Shown piece after piece: positions 60,428-64,000 of a DNA stretch of 64,000 nt; within the stretch, counting starts at the first letter, position 1; each line of letters starts with the position of its first letter. Source of the stretch: Pristionchus mayeri. Its lineage: Eukaryota > Nematoda > Chromadorea > Rhabditida > Neodiplogasteridae. The translations under genes and the position numbers were made by a program. The notes beneath the pieces are model-generated. The model did no database searches and had not been told where the DNA came from. It saw only the letters and a program-made list of their open reading frames with translations. The stretch spans positions 35,654,901 through 35,718,900 of the forward strand of contig BTRK01000006.1 in assembly GCA_036245805.1 (NCBI GenBank), read 5' to 3'.

Positions 60428-61804
60428 CTGATTAATGATCGATGTCTTCCATGAATTGAGAAGAGAAAGGCATCAGATGATGAGGAGAGAAGAAGTAGGG
60501 GAAGAATGAATCCGATGAAGGGATGGGAATAGGAGTGATCCACACCATAGAATGGCAGTTGATGGGATAAGAGAAAGCGGAGGGAAGAGACATCACTGTC
60601 GCTAATGGTCTATATCGAGCTTCTCGGGGTTATATGCTAACATGAAATCTATGGGTGCTTCCGAGCTCACGCATTCCACAGACTGTAAATGGACGGAATC
60701 CACGAGAGGTATGGGAGGAAGTGTGGGGAAGGCCAGAGGGATTGATCCATTGATCTACGATGAAAAGATCAATGAAGTAATATTCGAATCTCTCCCTTCT
60801 GGCTGAACATTCAATTCACATTAAAACTATTATATGAGGACAGCATTTTCTTGACGATATCTCTTTTTTTTGAGAACCGCACCGTCGAACTCGATCCTTT
60901 CACGTTTCTCAACTCGGCGAATATTCATGAATTCTTGTTTCATTCCTCGTATAAGTTCCAATGCGAGAATGTGCGCTCGATCAAAATGAATGGTTCGTGC
61001 TGAATGAGAAAGAGTAACCAATTCTGTACTAATTCTTCTTCCAGCTGCTATTACATTATTTTGAGTCGGCTATTCCTATGCTATGCGCTGGAAGTGGACA
61101 GCAATTTACATGTGACATTTCGTGAGGGACGATGTTGAAAAGATGAAATGAAATCTCTTAAAACCAATGCACTCCCATGCATTCACCAGCGTTGTGCGCT
61201 GATGATGGTCCGCGCAGTAGAAGGCACTGCACGTACCAGGACGTTGTGTAAGACAAGGTTCACATTGCTGATTAGGAAACAGTGCATTTTCAATGTTTGC
61301 GGTGTATTAAGCAATTAATTGTTATAAATATGCTTTTTAAAATAGTAAATAAATACCAAGAAGTGCAAATCACAGTGGTCATATTTTTACTGGTTGTCAT
61401 GAATTCTCGAACGGATTCGCCTTAGAACGGTAGAAACAGCCATGCCTTCACTCCCTCCCCTGCCTCAACTTTAAGCGACTTCAAAACTACATTATTGATT
61501 GGTTCAAACTTATCACAAGATGGTTCTTGCCATCCAATTGTATCCAGATTAGTGGCAGCCTTTAGAACAATGAGGGAACAAGATGTCTTGCGTCGCGGAT
61601 GCGTTGCGCAAACGCGTTCTCGAACTAACATCGATTTTATTTTACATTTTTCACTCATCTAATTCACAATGTTCAACGTTTGTTTAACTTCCGTACCCGT
61701 TGTTCACAAAATGCTACTTGTTCGTCGAAAGTGCGCACGTTTTTTCACGCAATGGCTTCGAATATCATCATCAATTGCTATTAGATCTCTTTCCTCAGGT
61801 AAAG
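60428..61804. other. Intergenic region, no gene resolved
   Basis: It lies between the 5' side of the minus-strand gene at 59948-60427 and the plus-strand ATP synthase gene, so it probably holds both promoters and the missing 5' exon. No conserved motif was recognised. Confidence 0.5.
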
Positions 61805-62904
61805 ATGGCCGCTCGCAAGATGAACATGCTCGAGAAGATCGCCAACCTCACTGGCGCCCTCTACAGACACCAGGCTGCCCAGTGGCCTCGTCGCGCACAG
61901 CTCCTCAAGGTCAGAATTCAAATTTCACTTAATATTTTGTCGAAATTCGAATGAAAATGTTCCAAGAATTGGATATATTATAATATTGAATTTACTTTTA
62001 CTGATTCTTGCCAATTATCGTCAAAATTGAAATTCAAATTCATCTATATTTGATTGAACATGCGCTAATAATTGATTCAACAAGATCTTTTTTCGATTTT
62101 GATTATCATGCTGCTAAAATTCGGTACCTAATGTTGTTTTTATTGCAGGGCGTCTTCAAGAACGAGCTTGCTCCTCCCACTCAGGCCCAGTGGCCCGCCA
62201 TCAAGGCCGACTTCAACAAGGTTCGTTAGACTTTCGCTGCAAAATTTTGACAACGCGTATCTGATAGCGCGATATGGTGCTTACATGCTAATACTCACAT
62301 CGTTTAATCCAACTTCTTTGATATCAGTTTTGAATTTTTTATTTCAGGTCGTGCAGACCATCCAGTCGGGACAGTACAAGAACCTCACCGTTAGCGTGAG
62401 TCAAACTTATGATTAGTGATTACCTGTTACTGTAGCCTAATGTTCTATGGCAGTAGTTAATCGATATTCAATAATTAGTTTCCTCCAAACAGGAAGCGAT
62501 GATGTACACCGCCGTTGCCCTCGAGGTTGTCTTCTGGTTCTTCGTGGGAGAGATGATCGGCCGTCGTTACATCGTCGGATACCTCGTCAGTGCATCTTTC
62601 GATAGAGTATTTGAATCCGAATAGACTTGTCGCAGTTTGCAACTCAATAATTCCGAATAATCATAGTGCGCTGAAAAATCTACATTCGTTGTAACATTTA
62701 CGAAGTATGTCGAAGCCAAACACCTACCATTACCCAAATACTCATGAAGCGGGAAAATAACCTTTTAAATGCCAATTGTTGAAAATATAGTACAGAAAAG
62801 TTCACGCAAACATTCGATCATTTCAGGTTCCCGCTGACTACGTATCGAAGGAGACTAGAAAGTTGGCGAAGACCCAGGTTCCCGAGGACCCCCACGCCCT
62901 CTAG
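61805..62904 (+). CDS. asg: Mitochondrial ATP synthase subunit g
   Basis: Five exons join in phase 0: 61805-61909, 62149-62220, 62348-62395, 62493-62585 and 62827-62904 (TAG), giving 131 residues. The protein starts MAARKMNMLEKIANLTGALY and continues with VFKNELAPPT and WPAIKADF. A single membrane segment follows (VALEVVFWFFVGEMIGRRYI, where the GEMIGRR block forms the conserved end of the helix). This is the MitATPase subunit g family (ATP5MG in vertebrates, asg genes in Caenorhabditis). The subunit sits in the Fo membrane part of complex V and helps dimerise it at crista ridges. The codons are strongly biased to C-ending forms, as in highly expressed nematode genes. TTTCCTCAG ends five bases before the ATG and could be a splice-leader acceptor. 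Confidence 0.95.
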
Positions 62905-63154
62905 ATTATTCTGTAGTCATTGGTCAGTGATGGAGTATAGATAATGATCATTTTGAAACGATAAAGAGAGAGAATATATCCTAGCCGTGTTGCATCGGAA
63001 TTACAGCAAATTTATATTGAAAAGATATTGAACATGTACAGCTTAAAAGAGTATCAGCATATCATTACTTTACAGTAAATTACAGTAAATTGATTAGTAT
63101 TACGGATGTATTCATTTATTATACATAGCAACGAGGATCCCGACTTGGCCCATA

Positions 63155-63300
63155 AATATATATTTTATCTACGCTCGGCGGCGTAACGAAAGACGAATAA
63201 TTACTTAAGTGTTATGATACAAGATGATGGACTCTCCTCACACTGAGGAAGAATGCGAAAGGGAAGGGGAAGTGAAGGGGTGGAGGCGCAATAAATGTTC
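63155..63300 (-). pseudogene. Possible 3' end of a non-LTR retrotransposon
   Basis: TTTATCTACGCTCGGCGGCG TAACGAAAGACGAATAA parallels TTTATCTACGCCCGAGGCGC GACGAAACAGTAAGG at the 3' tail of the retrotransposon fragment in palindrome B. Read on the minus strand, a short frame ending LLRLHPFT-x-SPS before a stop resembles its C-terminal LLNHPLIAILS. The evidence is short, so confidence is low. Confidence 0.35.
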
Positions 63301-64000
63301 TTTCCACGCTTAATCTGATGTGAGCATCATGATATATTTAGATAGCTAAATCAGATCAGAATTTTTTGATCGAAGAATCTCGAATTTGATATCGCAGAAA
63401 GTATATGCTATACGAGTTCAATGAATCAATCCGTGTCCAATTGACCAAAGCCATCTATCGATCTCCGCATTTCCATCCATTCACCGCATTTAGTGCGAAC
63501 GATGCTTTGATTAATGCATTGATATTGTCATTCGCATCAGTCTTCGATGTACAAAATAGTTTATGTAATATCTTTCTTCTCTATATTCGATACATGATGC
63601 CAGTTGTGGGGAACAATATCTCTAGGAAGGAATGACGACTGATCGGGGGCCCTTTTGATTCCTCTAGTCATGTTGACAATTCCAAGAGAGGATCGAACAA
63701 GATGGAGATGGAATTTATGGAATGATTGGCTGGGACTCATACTTGACTTATTCCATGAATGGAAAGTGAAATTTGAAGAAGCAACGGAGAGAGATAAAGG
63801 GTACACAACAATACAAAAGAGAATGGATATTACTCAGTAGTATTGCTCTCTTATTACTACACTAGTATCGGTCTATCACAAGTAACGAAAACGGAAGGCG
63901 AGAAGGTAGAAGAATTTGGGGGAGGGGCAGTACATGGTCATCGAACTACGCTAGTCGATGGGGGGAGGGGGTGAGTTACAAGGGGGGAGGGGGCATTACT
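63301..64000. other. No gene recognised
   Basis: Short frames on both strands without splice or family support. The final 100 bp are rich in G runs (GGGGGAGGGGGTGAG type). Confidence 0.5.

Overview
This window is eukaryotic and most likely comes from a nematode, probably of the rhabditid/diplogasterid type. The genes have many small exons and compact GT-AG introns (40 to a few hundred bp). An intronic TTTCCTCAG-like acceptor sits just before the ATG of the ATP synthase g gene. An ionotropic glutamate receptor, an inositol phosphate kinase and an ATP synthase subunit g are recognisable by their family motifs. The species cannot be fixed from this sequence alone. No prokaryotic operon, CRISPR or phage feature is present.

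Layout. (1) 1-18585 is one continuous minisatellite, open at the left window edge. It is built from 135-bp units plus short 31- and 49-bp derivatives, and part of it is organised as an exact 565-bp higher-order repeat. Each 135-bp unit is an open 45-codon frame on the minus strand and looks like a secretory signal peptide. (2) 18.7-20.1 kb holds a Ser/Thr/Pro-rich, mucin-like gene on the minus strand. (3) 20.3-26.3 kb is transposon territory: a mariner-type element carrying a nested foldback element, then two foldback MITEs that share a single TA. (4) 27.8-30.2 kb holds a second mucin-like minus-strand gene, resolved into eleven exons. (5) 30.4-45.25 kb is a stack of inverted repeats: a 1.1-kb foldback element, a 3.5-kb palindrome with 1.46-kb arms that contain the C-terminal end of a non-LTR retrotransposon, and directly against it a 10.5-kb palindrome with 5.1-kb arms that look almost identical. 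Each arm of the large palindrome carries a mariner-type element, a complete four-exon gene for a small secreted cysteine-containing protein, and a foldback element. (6) 45.4-49.9 kb contains a diverged partial duplicate of the palindrome gene's upstream region, another mariner-type element, a broken PH-domain gene and a third foldback MITE. (7) 51.4-60.4 kb is a run of minus-strand genes: inositol polyphosphate multikinase, an ionotropic glutamate receptor with a genomic Arg at the Q/R position, and the 3' exons of an unrecognised gene. (8) 61.8-62.9 kb is ATP synthase subunit g on the plus strand.

How the parts relate. The right-hand 13 kb is ordinary gene-dense nematode sequence (mitochondrial ATP synthase, phosphoinositide signalling, glutamate signalling). 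The left-hand 50 kb is an accessory region shaped by tandem amplification, inverted duplication and TA-targeting foldback elements. The most unusual structures are the signal-peptide-encoding minisatellite and the large palindrome. The palindrome shows two signs of its history: mismatches clustered near its centre, and a matching empty site for its internal foldback element in the spacer of the neighbouring palindrome. Large near-identical palindromes can also be assembly artefacts, and that alternative is kept open throughout.
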